Shown piece by piece: positions 52,283 to 61,324 of a stretch of 64,000 nt of DNA. A model generated the notes under the pieces. That model ran no database searches. It was not told the DNA's origin and was given only the letters and a program-made list of their open reading frames with translations. The stretch lies in the NCBI RefSeq assembly GCF_030297155.1, contig NZ_AP028067.1:2480001-2544000 (forward strand). Direction: 5' to 3'. Positions within the stretch are counted from its first letter, which is position 1. Each line of letters starts with the position of its first letter. A program made the translations under genes and the position numbers. The DNA is from Vibrio sp. FE10 (GTDB lineage: Bacteria > Pseudomonadota > Gammaproteobacteria > Enterobacterales > Vibrionaceae).

Positions 52283-54448
52283 ATGCGTTTCGCTTTAACC
52301 ACATTAGCCGTATCGGTCGCGCTTGTCGCCGGATGCAGCAATCAAGGAATACCAACCATGAACCACTACTCTCAATCGCAACTTATCGCTCAGCAAACCC
52401 AAGCCCCCGTTGCTAAGAAAGTTCCTCATGCAATGACGATTCATGGTGACACTAGAATCGACGATTATTACTGGATGCGCGATGACGAACGCCAAGACCC
52501 AGAGATCTTGCAACACCTTGAGCAAGAGAATCAGTACGCAGAGACCGTGTTGAAACACACTGATGCATTACAAAAACAGTTATTTGAAGAGATCAAAGGC
52601 CGAATCGCGAAAGATGACAATTCGGTGCCGGTTCGTAAAGGCAGCTATTACTATTCAAATGAAGTCACAGGTGACAACGAATACGAAGTTCACTTACGTT
52701 CAAAAGACTTTGCAGGCACAGACAAGCAAGTCATCTTAGACGTTAACGCTCTGGCAAAAGAACACGAATTCTTCAGTATTGGCGGCTTAACGATCAGCCC
52801 AAACGAAAACTTACTGGCCTATGGCGAAGATACACTGAGCCGCCGTGTTTACACCATCAAGATTAAAGACCTCACGACCGGTAAATATCTAACGGATGAA
52901 ATTGAAGGTGCCTCGAGTTCAATTGCATGGCAAAACGACAACCAAGCCTTCTATTACATCAAGAAAGATCCGCAAACGTTGCTGGGTTATCAAGTTTTCC
53001 GCCATGTTTTAGGCACACCTCAGACAAACGATGATTTGATTTACGAAGAAACCGACACTGCTTACTACACTGGCTTAAGTAAGAGTAAAGATGGCCAACA
53101 GGTGTACATTTGGCACTCAAGCACAGAAACCAGCGGTGTTTCAGTCATAGATGCCAACGACCCACACGCGAGAGCGAAACCTTTTTACCCACAAGAAACG
53201 GGCATTGAGTACAGCATCGCTAAACTGGGTGACTGGTACTACATCTACACCAACTACCAAGCCGTCAACTTCCGTTTAATGAAAGTCACAACCGAAGACA
53301 TGCACGACCGTTCAAAATGGGTCGATGTCATCCCAGCCGACGATAATACTCAACTTGTTGATTTCGAGTTGTTTGATGACCATCTTGTTTACGAGCAACG
53401 TGCAAATGGCTTATCTACAGTGAAAGTACGCCAACTATCAACGGGGAAAGAGTTCCCACTAGAGTTCAATGACGCCGCTTTTGCCGCTTACCTGACTGGT
53501 AACAATGAATTAGATAACTCAAAAGTTCGTGTCTATTACAGCAGCTTAACCACGCCAGGTACTTACTATGATTTCGACCTAAATACAGGTGAATCCGAGC
53601 TAATGAAGCAAACACCCGTATTAGGTGATTTCGAAGCGGATAACTACCAATCAGAGCGAATCATGGTGACGGCTCGCGATGGTAAGCAAGTACCTGTTTC
53701 TTTGGTTTATCGCAAAGACTTATTCAAGAAAGACGGCACTAACCCAATCTACCAATATGGCTATGGCTCATACGGCTCAACGATTGAACCGACCTTCCGC
53801 TCAGCTCGTCTAAGCCTACTTGATCGAGGCTTCGTTTATGCGATCGCACATATTCGTGGTTCAGAAATGCTTGGTCGCCCTTGGTATGAGGACGGCAAAA
53901 AGCTGACCAAACAAAACACATTTAACGATTTTGTCGATGTAACCAAAGGGCTTGTTGAAGAAGGCTATGGTGCTCAAGATAAAGTATTTGCGGTGGGCGG
54001 CTCTGCTGGCGGTCTACTGATGGGCGCAATCATCAATCAAGCACCAGAACTGTACCGTGGTATTGGTGCTCATGTTCCGTTTGTAGACGTGGTAACAACC
54101 ATGCTTGATGAATCGATTCCTCTAACCACAAACGAATACGACGAATGGGGCAATCCGAACGATAAAACCTACTACGATTACATGCTGGGTTACTCGCCAT
54201 ACGACAACATTAAGGTACAAAACTACCCGAACATGCTGGTAAAAACAGGTCTGCATGACTCACAGGTACAGTACTTTGAGCCAATGAAGTGGGTGGCGAA
54301 ACTGCGTGAAATGAAGACAGACAACAATGTACTGCTGTTCAAAACCGATATGGAAGCCGGTCACGGTGGTGCTTCTGGTCGATTTAAACGATTGAGAGAA
54401 GACGCACTTGAATACGCTTTCTTTTTAGACTTGCTAAAGACTCAATAG
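52283..54448 (+). CDS. S9 family peptidase (oligopeptidase B-like) predicted lipoprotein
   Basis: 721 residues from the ATG at 52283 (AAGGA eight bases upstream); the GTG at 52262 would spoil the signal peptide. Signal sequence MRFALTTLAVSVALVAGC with lipobox LVAGC: a predicted lipoprotein. The seven-bladed propeller (about 60-440) opens with DDYYWMRDDER, and the C-terminal hydrolase domain carries Ser574 (GGSAGG), Asp659 (GLHDSQVQ) and His694 (AGHGGAS). Family members cleave short peptides after Arg/Lys; oligopeptidase B is usually cytoplasmic, so membrane anchoring is unusual. An 11-C tract lies in its upstream region. Confidence 0.9.
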   Translation: MRFALTTLAVSVALVAGCSNQGIPTMNHYSQSQLIAQQTQAPVAKKVPHAMTIHGDTRIDDYYWMRDDERQDPEILQHLEQENQYAETVLKHTDALQKQLFEEIKGRIAKDDNSVPVRKGSYYYSNEVTGDNEYEVHLRSKDFAGTDKQVILDVNALAKEHEFFSIGGLTISPNENLLAYGEDTLSRRVYTIKIKDLTTGKYLTDEIEGASSSIAWQNDNQAFYYIKKDPQTLLGYQVFRHVLGTPQTNDDLIYEETDTAYYTGLSKSKDGQQVYIWHSSTETSGVSVIDANDPHARAKPFYPQETGIEYSIAKLGDWYYIYTNYQAVNFRLMKVTTEDMHDRSKWVDVIPADDNTQLVDFELFDDHLVYEQRANGLSTVKVRQLSTGKEFPLEFNDAAFAAYLTGNNELDNSKVRVYYSSLTTPGTYYDFDLNTGESELMKQTPVLGDFEADNYQSERIMVTARDGKQVPVSLVYRKDLFKKDGTNPIYQYGYGSYGSTIEPTFRSARLSLLDRGFVYAIAHIRGSEMLGRPWYEDGKKLTKQNTFNDFVDVTKGLVEEGYGAQDKVFAVGGSAGGLLMGAIINQAPELYRGIGAHVPFVDVVTTMLDESIPLTTNEYDEWGNPNDKTYYDYMLGYSPYDNIKVQNYPNMLVKTGLHDSQVQYFEPMKWVAKLREMKTDNNVLLFKTDMEAGHGGASGRFKRLREDALEYAFFLDLLKTQ

Positions 54449-54483
54449 ATTCCGTGTAACTGTAGGTATTCACACAATTTTAC

Positions 54484-54513
54484 GTCGCCATTTAGTCACT
54501 ACAAAATGGCGAC
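54484..54513 (+). terminator. Hairpin after the S9 peptidase gene
   Basis: Perfect 10-bp stem GTCGCCATTT / AAATGGCGAC with a 10-nt loop; the following AGAAATTATT is only a weak U-tract. Confidence 0.5.
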
Positions 54514-54617
54514 AGAAATTATTAAGCATGGTTAAATACGATGAACCATGAAATCAACCAAATCAAAAAACCTTTAGAACAAACAGTGACAAAGGTTTCC
54601 GAGAGGTATAAAAACAA

Positions 54618-55424
54618 ATGAAAGTAATTAGCTTCAACATCAACGGCCTTAGAGCCCGCCTTCACCAACTGCAAGCGATTATCGACAAACACCAACCTGA
54701 CGTGATTGGTCTTCAAGAGATAAAAGTACACGATGAAGCCTTCCCGCTCGCTGATGTTGAAGCGATGGGTTACAAGGTTTACTTCCATGGCCAAAAAGCG
54801 CATTACGGTGTAGCTATGTTGTGTAAGCAAGAACCTATCTCTGTACAGAAAGGTTTTCCTACAGACAATGAAGACCATCAAAAGCGTATGATCATGGCGA
54901 CTTTTGAAGACGAAAACGGTGAAAAAGTTACCGTGCTTAATGGCTACTTCCCTCAAGGGGATAACATCAAGCACGAGACTAAATACCCATACAAGCGTCA
55001 GTTCTACAAAGACTTGATGACTTACCTAAATGACTACCACAACAAAGATGAACAAGTCATTGTGATGGGCGACATTAACATCAGTCCTATCGACGCAGAC
55101 ATCGGCATCGGTGAACCTAACGCGAAACGTTGGTTGAAAACCGGTAAGTGTTCTTTCCAACCAGAAGAGCGCGAATGGCTGAAAACACTGATGGATTGGG
55201 GTTTTGTGGACAGCTTCCGTCTATTACACCCTGAAGTAAATGACCAGTACTCATGGTTTGATTACCGATCAAAAGGTTTCGTGGACAACCGCGGCCTACG
55301 AATTGATGTAGTACTTGCGACTCAGAAACTTGCTGATAAATGTACTGAAGCAGGCATCGATTACGAACTGCGTGGCATTGAAAAGCCATCTGATCACGCG
55401 CCAATTTGGTCGACGTTTAAATAG
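54618..55424 (+). CDS. xthA: Exodeoxyribonuclease III
   Basis: 268 residues, exonuclease-endonuclease-phosphatase fold. Marks: [26 protein letters not shown] (metal-binding Glu), [17 protein letters not shown], and [10 protein letters not shown]...SDHAPIW (catalytic Asp/His). Full length against 268 in E. coli. Repairs abasic sites and degrades 3' ends. Monocistronic with its own terminator. Confidence 0.97.
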   Translation: MKVISFNINGLRARLHQLQAIIDKHQPDVIGLQEIKVHDEAFPLADVEAMGYKVYFHGQKAHYGVAMLCKQEPISVQKGFPTDNEDHQKRMIMATFEDENGEKVTVLNGYFPQGDNIKHETKYPYKRQFYKDLMTYLNDYHNKDEQVIVMGDINISPIDADIGIGEPNAKRWLKTGKCSFQPEEREWLKTLMDWGFVDSFRLLHPEVNDQYSWFDYRSKGFVDNRGLRIDVVLATQKLADKCTEAGIDYELRGIEKPSDHAPIWSTFK

Positions 55425-55451
55425 CTTAAGAACAGACGAGTTCATCCATAA

Positions 55452-55480
55452 AAAACGGCGCTATGAAAGCGCCGTTTGTT
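55452..55480. terminator. Terminator shared by xthA and the ABC transporter operon
   Basis: Stem AAACGGCGCT / AGCGCCGTTT with a short loop and A-/T-rich flanks on both sides. Confidence 0.85.
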
Positions 55481-55506
55481 TAACTGAAACTGTTGCTGTG
55501 TACTTA

Positions 55507-56184
55507 TTAGCTAAGCGGTCTTAGGTAAGCTAGGAAACGTTTCTCTGCGAATTTGAAAATCGCGATGATGATAAACGTGAGCGCCATGTAGAACAGACCT
55601 GCTGTTAAGAAAGATTCGAATGGAGCGTAGTAACGTGAGTTAACCAAACGTGCTGCACCCGTCAGATCCATAATCGTTACAATACCTGCAACTGCTGAAC
55701 CGTGAAGCATGAAGATAACTTCATTACTGTAAGCCGGTAACGCTCGACGAAGAGCACTTGGCAGAATGATACGGCGGTATGTCTTCGGTGTACTCATGCC
55801 ATATGCTTTTGCTGCTTCAACTTCACCTTTTGGTAAGCCGTTAATCGCACCGCGAATGATTTCAGCTGTGTATGCCGATGTGTTAAGGATGAATGCCACC
55901 AAAGCACAAAACCATGCATTTTCCCATAGTGTATCTTTTACAGGGAAGAACTGATCCATTCCGTAGTAAATCAGGTACAACTGAACCAGCAGCGGCGTAC
56001 CACGGAAGAAATAGATAAATGACCACGCTGGTGCGTTAATCAACATATTTGGGCTGTTACGAGAGATAGCTAATGGTATGGCAACGAATAAGCCAATAAC
56101 CAAAGCAACACAAACCATCCAAGCCGTTGTCCATAAACCACTAAGGTAAATTGGCAGGCTTTCAATTATCAATGAAAAGTCCAT
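55507..56184 (-). CDS. Basic amino acid ABC transporter permease, M subunit
   Basis: 225 residues, five membrane helices, HisMQ-type permease. Contains the EAA loop EAAKAYGMSTPKTYRRIILPSALRRALPAY and FFRGTPLLVQLYLIYYG. Similar to HisM/AotM. It pairs with the Q subunit to form the channel. Two bases after the Q stop; last gene of the operon. Confidence 0.88.
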   Translation of the reverse strand: MDFSLIIESLPIYLSGLWTTAWMVCVALVIGLFVAIPLAISRNSPNMLINAPAWSFIYFFRGTPLLVQLYLIYYGMDQFFPVKDTLWENAWFCALVAFILNTSAYTAEIIRGAINGLPKGEVEAAKAYGMSTPKTYRRIILPSALRRALPAYSNEVIFMLHGSAVAGIVTIMDLTGAARLVNSRYYAPFESFLTAGLFYMALTFIIIAIFKFAEKRFLAYLRPLS

Positions 56185-56186
56185 AA

Positions 56187-56927
56187 CTACCTCGCGTGGA
56201 TACTAAATTTGCGTTCAACAAGCTTGAGTAGCCCTGTCGATACACTAGTGAAGAATAAGAAAATAAGCGCCACTGACATGTAGAAGGTAAATGGCATTTT
56301 GGTTGAGCCTGCTGCCAACGCGCTAACACGTACCATATCTTCTAAGCCGATAATGGATACCAGAGCGGTCGTTTTAAGCAATACTAACCAGTTGTTGCCG
56401 AAACCCGGTAAAGCATGACGGATCATTTGCGGAAGCAGGATACGACGGAACGCTAATACAGGGCCCATACCATAGGCCTTTGCCGCTTCCATCTCACCGC
56501 TATCAACAGCCATGATGGCGCCACGGAATGTTTCAGCCATGTAAGCACCGAAGATAAAGCCAATCGTTAATACACCAGCAATAAATGGGCTGACATCAAT
56601 GTAATCAGGTAAGTAAGCAGTCCACTCATGGTTAGGGTCACTCGACGTGAACCATTCATTGAGCCACTCATTGATGGAATACAAACTGTTGTTTAAAAGG
56701 ATTTGTCCACCAAAGAAAATCAACATCATCAATACGAGATCAGGAATGCCTCGAATAACGGTTGTGTAGAGGGTTGCGATAGCACGAGCCCAGCGATACG
56801 GCGCCAGTTTTGCTAAGGCACCTAGCATACCAAGAACCATAGCTAAAATTAGCGACAGCAAGGCAACTTCGATTGTAAGCACCGCCCCTTTCAGGATCGA
56901 AGCTTCATATCCTTGTAAATCAAACAT
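56187..56927 (-). CDS. Basic amino acid ABC transporter permease, Q subunit
   Basis: 246 residues from the ATG at 56927 (MFDLQGYEASILKGAVLTIE); GGAA lies upstream, and the TTG at 56939 is not needed. HisQ/AotQ-type permease with the EAA loop EAAKAYGMGPVLAFRRILLPQMIRHALPGF. A periplasmic loop of about 40 residues (NEWLNEWFTSSDPNHEW) lies after TM2. Partner of the M subunit. Confidence 0.88.
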   Translation of the reverse strand: MFDLQGYEASILKGAVLTIEVALLSLILAMVLGMLGALAKLAPYRWARAIATLYTTVIRGIPDLVLMMLIFFGGQILLNNSLYSINEWLNEWFTSSDPNHEWTAYLPDYIDVSPFIAGVLTIGFIFGAYMAETFRGAIMAVDSGEMEAAKAYGMGPVLAFRRILLPQMIRHALPGFGNNWLVLLKTTALVSIIGLEDMVRVSALAAGSTKMPFTFYMSVALIFLFFTSVSTGLLKLVERKFSIHAR

Positions 56928-56965
56928 AATGAATTCCAACAGAACTGCGAAAAAGTTGGTAAGAC

Positions 56966-56987
56966 AGGGAGAGGAGAACCTCTCCCT
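56966..56987 (-). other. Stable hairpin between binding-protein and permease genes
   Basis: AGGGAGAGG-AGAA-CCTCTCCCT: perfect 9-bp GC-rich stem with a 4-nt loop, no T-run after it on the transcribed strand. It probably protects the upstream binding-protein message from 3' decay, giving more binding protein than permease, as in malE-type operons (inference). Confidence 0.6.
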
Positions 56988-57006
56988 TAAGAAGTGACGC
57001 TAGAGA

Positions 57007-57777
57007 TTACTTGCCGTATACGTCGTAGTTGAAGTACTTAGCCGCGATATCTTGGTAGATGCCTTTTTCACGTAGTGAAAGGATTGCAGCATCTAGCTGT
57101 TTAGTCAGATCTTTGTCTTGCTTGCGTAGTGCAATACCAAAACCTTCACCGAACCATTTAGGATCCGTTAGTGATGGGCCAACAAACTCATAAGCTTCGC
57201 CACCGGCTTTGTTTAATACGCCTTCTTCAAGAGCAGACGCATCACCAAGTACAGCAACAACACGGCCGTTTGCTAGATCAAGATAAGCTTCGTCGAATGA
57301 ACCGTAACGAACGATCTCTACTGAGTCACCGTAGTTGTCTGTTAGGTACTTATCGTGAGTTGTCGCACGTTGAACTGCGATTTTTTGACCACTTAGGTCA
57401 TCAAAGTTAAGTCCAGCGTCTTTTTTAGCGATGAATTTGTTCGGGATAAGTGCGTACTTACCAGTAAAGTCGATTTTTTTCTTACGTTCTTCTGTAATCG
57501 ACATTGCCGCGATGATCGCATCATATTTACGAGCAAGTAGAGAAGGAATAATGCCATCCCAATCTTGCGCTACGATCTTACACTTAACCTGCATTTCAGT
57601 ACAAAGTGCGTTCGCCATATCGACATCAAAGCCTTTTAGTGAACCATCAGCTTCAGTCCAGCTAAATGGAGGGTAAGCACCTTCAATACCGAAGCGTACT
57701 GTTTTCCATTCTTTTGCTTGAGCTACGCCCGTTGCAGCAGTTGCAGCAAGTGCCGCTACTAATAACCACTTTTTCAT
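57007..57777 (-). CDS. Basic amino acid ABC transporter substrate-binding protein
   Basis: 256 residues. Signal peptide MKKWLLVAALAATAATGVAQA-KEW. SBP_bac_3 fold: VRFGIEGAYPPFSWTEADGSLKGFDVDMANALC at the N-terminus (split family signature), ITEERKKKIDFT, and the C-terminal FGEGFGIALRKQD. Closest in style to HisJ/ArgT/AotJ, which bind histidine, lysine, arginine or ornithine. Second gene of the operon, 136 bases after the ATPase gene. Confidence 0.9.
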   Translation of the reverse strand: MKKWLLVAALAATAATGVAQAKEWKTVRFGIEGAYPPFSWTEADGSLKGFDVDMANALCTEMQVKCKIVAQDWDGIIPSLLARKYDAIIAAMSITEERKKKIDFTGKYALIPNKFIAKKDAGLNFDDLSGQKIAVQRATTHDKYLTDNYGDSVEIVRYGSFDEAYLDLANGRVVAVLGDASALEEGVLNKAGGEAYEFVGPSLTDPKWFGEGFGIALRKQDKDLTKQLDAAILSLREKGIYQDIAAKYFNYDVYGK

Positions 57778-57913
57778 ATCCCTACTCCTGTGATTTAGGT
57801 TTTTATGTTTTGCTAGTTTTAATATTGTGTTTGTTGTTACTTATTAACTTACTTGTTGTGTTTTATTGTTCACACCGTCGCTGTTTACCTTGGCAACGAT
57901 ATTTCAATTCTGA

Positions 57914-58684
57914 TTAGTAAATCGATGAGATAAATTGTTGTAAACGCTCAGATTCAGGTGCCGTAAACAGTTTAGCTGGATCGCCCTGTTCTTCCACCAG
58001 ACCTTGATGCAGGAACATCACATGGTTAGATACGTCACGAGCAAAAGCCATTTCATGTGTTACCACAAGCATGGTTCTTCCTTCTTCTGCTAGGTCGCGC
58101 ATTACACCAAGAACTTCCCCAACTAACTCAGGGTCAAGTGCAGATGTTGGTTCATCGAATAACATCACTTCAGGATCAACCGCTAACGCTCTTGCAATTG
58201 CAGCACGCTGTTGTTGTCCGCCAGACAAATGGCCTGGGTAGTAATCTTTACGTTCATACAGTCCTACTTTCTTCAGTAGTAGCTCAGCATTTTCAATCGC
58301 TTGTGCTTTAGGTACGCCTAAGACATGAACGGGTGCTTCGATAACATTTTCGAGAACGGTCAGGTGAGACCATAGATTGAAGCCTTGAAAAACCATAGCC
58401 AAACGAGAACGGATTCGTTGAACTTGTTTTTCATTTGCAGGAACGGAAACGCCTTGGCGGTTATTTTTCATCTGAATTAATTCGCCATTAACCCAAATCT
58501 CGCCAGCAGTAGGTGTTTCTAAGAGGTTGATACATCTAAGGAAAGTACTTTTACCCGATCCTGAAGATCCGATAATCGAGACTACATCGCCTTTATGCGC
58601 AGAAAGTGAAATTCCCTTTAAAACTTCATTTTGACCAAACGTTTTGTGTAGATCCTTTATGTCCAGCGCCGGTACATCTTTCAT
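57914..58684 (-). CDS. Basic amino acid ABC transporter ATP-binding protein
   Basis: 256 residues from the ATG at 58684 with GGGAGAG seven bases upstream; the frame to 58774 is rejected. Walker [11 protein letters not shown]-loop VFQGFNLW, signature LSGGQQQR, Walker [16 protein letters not shown]-loop VVTHEM. The insert after [10 protein letters not shown] and [21 protein letters not shown] place it with HisP/AotP rather than ArtP. First gene of the four-gene operon. Confidence 0.92.
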   Translation of the reverse strand: MKDVPALDIKDLHKTFGQNEVLKGISLSAHKGDVVSIIGSSGSGKSTFLRCINLLETPTAGEIWVNGELIQMKNNRQGVSVPANEKQVQRIRSRLAMVFQGFNLWSHLTVLENVIEAPVHVLGVPKAQAIENAELLLKKVGLYERKDYYPGHLSGGQQQRAAIARALAVDPEVMLFDEPTSALDPELVGEVLGVMRDLAEEGRTMLVVTHEMAFARDVSNHVMFLHQGLVEEQGDPAKLFTAPESERLQQFISSIY

Positions 58685-59476
58685 GCGCTTTCTCTCCCAA
58701 GTTTGTGAAAATGCAAGGTACTCCGACCTTTTCATGCGATACAAACTAGCACCACACGAAACAACATGCAACAAATTATTAACCTAATAAATCGGAATAA
58801 ATAGCGATTCACTCTGACTTATTATGCAAAAGGTAGCGTTTTCGCCTCAATTTAATGAATGAATTCTATCAATAAGCTGCAATTACACGCCTTACATTGT
58901 TTAAATAAAGTTAATCAAAATGAGATTCTCGTAGCTTGATGCCTCACAAGAAAAACAAGTTTTGTGAACTTAGATATGTCGAGATCAGCAAAATATAATC
59001 TGCGCGTTCAACACAACACGCCCAGCATAAGTCACAATTATTTTAAGGTTATTACATTGTAAGCATTTCACCGGGAGCAGTTGGGAAACAAGTAATAGTG
59101 AAATAACTCAGTAAGAATCGGGCATTGAGCTCAAGTCATGGCGACAAAGGCTCGAAGAAGATAGGTAAACGTCAGTTTGTGAAAACAAATTACACGTTTC
59201 ATCAATGGAACGTTAATGAATCGCTACGTTTTGTAGCTTTCTTTCACATACACTCATAAAGTGATCAAGATCAATCACCCTAAAGGGTAAGCTTGTTAGA
59301 CTCCTCAGCACACAATAAGGCATTAAAAATGCCAAATATTTCTTTTAACTTAACTGCATAAAGCACATCAAAATCGTGCAACATAATGTTAATGAGTTAT
59401 AACTAAGAAATAACGCAATTACGCGAACTTATAGAATTCAATTTTAGAATTACTAACATAAAAATATGAGGAATCT
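58685..59476. other. Long intergenic region between the ABC transporter operon and the DUF3360 gene
   Basis: 792 bases, AT-rich, with divergent promoters. The clearest signal is an FNR-like site at 59261-59274. Weak ArgR-like AT-rich GAAT/ATTC elements lie near 58795-58815 and 58855-58870. No ORF or terminator seen. Confidence 0.5.
59261..59302 (+). promoter_or_regulatory. FNR-like box with class II promoter spacing
   Basis: GTGATCAAGATCAA matches the FNR consensus TTGAT-N4-ATCAA at nine of ten positions. The hexamer TAGACT (59297-59302) is centred 32 bases downstream, the spacing of FNR-activated class II promoters (box at about -41.5). It drives towards the DUF3360 gene with a leader of about 165 bases. 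Confidence 0.6.
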
Positions 59477-61018
59477 ATGTCAGACGTTGTCAATAATGCG
59501 AACTCTGAAGTAGAAGAGAAAAGCTATAAAGAGCTGCACCGCCCTGCTTCTGAATTTGAGAGCCGCTCAGATTATCTAGATCACGAACTTCAAATCATGA
59601 AGCCTCGTCGTTTTGGCCTAAACCTTCCTGGCCGTGACTTCCGCTTTGAACTTGAAGACCTTGTTCCTGCACTTGCTGGTACCATCGGTATCATCGCGAT
59701 GTACTCAGCAGTAATGATGTCTTGGGCTGATGGCCTAACTCAAGCTTGGGATCACGTAAACCTTGGTAAAGACTTCGCAATTGAAGTTGCTCGAGTAGAA
59801 ATGCTTATTCCTGCACTTCTGTTCTGTATTCTTGCTTCTGGTTTCTTCAACCCTAAAGCAAACCTTGCCGGTAACCACGGCCCAATGATTCCTCTTATTG
59901 GTACCATCGCTCTCGCTGGTGCTCACCCTCTTGCATTGGCAATCCTTATCGGTGTCTTCGGTCTAATCCTAAGTTTCCTAAAAGGCGGCTCCAAGCTGGT
60001 TAACCTGACTTCGGAAGGTACCGCTGGCGGCTTGCTCATTTTCTTAGGCCTAACAGGCACCATGAGCCAAATTAACTCGATTCAAGCATGGGCGGTTGGT
60101 CTTCAATCTTCTACTGTTGAAGCGGGTAGCATGGGTTACGTTGGTTTAATCGTTCTTGCTATTACTATCGCTATCTACGCTTTCCTTGCAAAAGTGAACA
60201 AGCGTTGGTTGGCGATTCCTGTTTGTGCATTCACCGGCCTTGCTATTGCACTAGCATTAGGTGCTGGCTTCGATATCGTATTCGAAACTGAAATGGGTAT
60301 TCCAAACCTGAACCCAGTTTACTGGTGGGGTTCGACTTCTGAAGGTTGGATGCTTGGCCTGCCAAACGTAGAGCACTTCATTGCTTCTCTGCCTTTCGCA
60401 ATCCTTGCAGTAGCGATGTGGTCACCTGACTTCCTAGGTCACCGTATCTTCCAAGAACTGAACTACCCTAAAAAGTCTGAAAAAGTACTAATGGACGTAG
60501 ATGACACAATGACTATGTGTTCTGTTCGTCAAATGGTCGGTACTGCGGTTGGTGGTGGTAACATCACATCTTCTTGGGGTACTTACATGATCCCAGCAGC
60601 AATCGCTAAACGTCCTATCCCTGGCGGCGCAATTTTACTTGGTTCTCTATGTATTATTGTTGCAATCCTTGGCTTCCCTATGGATGTAGCGGTATGGCCA
60701 CCAGTAATGCGTGTTGCGCTACTTGTAGGTGTATCTCTACCTCTTCTTGAAGCGGGTATGCAGATGGTTAAGGATTCAAAAGATTCACAAGCGGCTGGTA
60801 TCTGTATCTTTGGTTCTGCAGTTGTTAACCCTGTATTAGCTTGGGCTTTAACAATGTTGCTTGATAACAACGGTCTGATTGGTGATAAAGAGCGTGCGAA
60901 GCGTCTATCATTTGTCGACAAGATTGTTATCCCAGTCGGTGTTCTAGTTATCTGTCTAGTAGCAATGCTTGCAGTTGGTATGCTAGAAAGCCAATATGGT
61001 CTAAAAGCTTGGCTATAA
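59477..61018 (+). CDS. DUF3360 family inner membrane protein, function unknown
   Basis: 513 residues. A ~60-residue acidic cytoplasmic N-terminus is followed by about 11-12 membrane helices. Conserved-looking polar stretches inside the membrane part include NLTSEGTAGGLLIF, NITSSWGTYMIPAAIAK and FPMDVAVWPPVM; these recall solute carriers of the NCS2/SulP fold, but that is only an impression. I recognise it as the DUF3360 group of Vibrio-type genomes. Codon choice is strongly biased, like pflB next door, implying high expression. GAGGA precedes the ATG. An FNR-like box lies upstream and pflB 306 bases downstream, so an anaerobic role, perhaps transport of a fermentation-linked anion, is inferred. 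Confidence 0.75.
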   Translation: MSDVVNNANSEVEEKSYKELHRPASEFESRSDYLDHELQIMKPRRFGLNLPGRDFRFELEDLVPALAGTIGIIAMYSAVMMSWADGLTQAWDHVNLGKDFAIEVARVEMLIPALLFCILASGFFNPKANLAGNHGPMIPLIGTIALAGAHPLALAILIGVFGLILSFLKGGSKLVNLTSEGTAGGLLIFLGLTGTMSQINSIQAWAVGLQSSTVEAGSMGYVGLIVLAITIAIYAFLAKVNKRWLAIPVCAFTGLAIALALGAGFDIVFETEMGIPNLNPVYWWGSTSEGWMLGLPNVEHFIASLPFAILAVAMWSPDFLGHRIFQELNYPKKSEKVLMDVDDTMTMCSVRQMVGTAVGGGNITSSWGTYMIPAAIAKRPIPGGAILLGSLCIIVAILGFPMDVAVWPPVMRVALLVGVSLPLLEAGMQMVKDSKDSQAAGICIFGSAVVNPVLAWALTMLLDNNGLIGDKERAKRLSFVDKIVIPVGVLVICLVAMLAVGMLESQYGLKAWL

Positions 61019-61059
61019 TGGTCTTTACTACACAAAAGTAGTATTGAGACTAAAAAAAA

Positions 61060-61093
61060 GTTTGGGTGGCAACCCCTGCCACTCAAATTTTTT
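61060..61093 (+). terminator. Terminator of the DUF3360 gene
   Basis: Stem TTTGGGTGGCA / TGCCACTCAAA (one G-T pair) with an ACCCC loop, then TTTTTT. Confidence 0.85.
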
Positions 61094-61192
61094 CAACTTT
61101 TTTTGGCATTTATTGATTTAGTTTAAGGTTTGCAGGAATTTTTTAGCGTAGTCTTGAATTCATAGAGTAAAGACAACATATAAAAAGTAGTG

Positions 61193-61237
61193 ACAATATA
61201 TATAACCATATGAAGCTTATATGCTCATATATATTGT
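61193..61237. repeat. 45-bp palindrome upstream of pflB
   Basis: ACAATATATAT (61193-61203) / ATATATATTGT (61227-61237) is a perfect 11-bp inverted repeat, and CATAT / ATATG pairs inside it around a central AAGCTT. It lies 87 bases before the pflB ATG. The rest of the 61094-61324 leader holds a half FNR-like element TTGATTTAGTTTAA (61113-61126). Confidence 0.8.
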
Positions 61238-61324
61238 TATTAATAAGAGTGTACTACCCTTACGAGGGGCGCTGGCTCAACAGTGTTAAGTACGAATTTT
61301 TTCTACTAAAAAGGTAGGTATGTC

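Noticed and set aside
58855..58875. ArgR box upstream of the ABC transporter operon
   Set aside because: GAAT/ATTC elements are present but spacing and the flanking bases do not fit a convincing ARG box.
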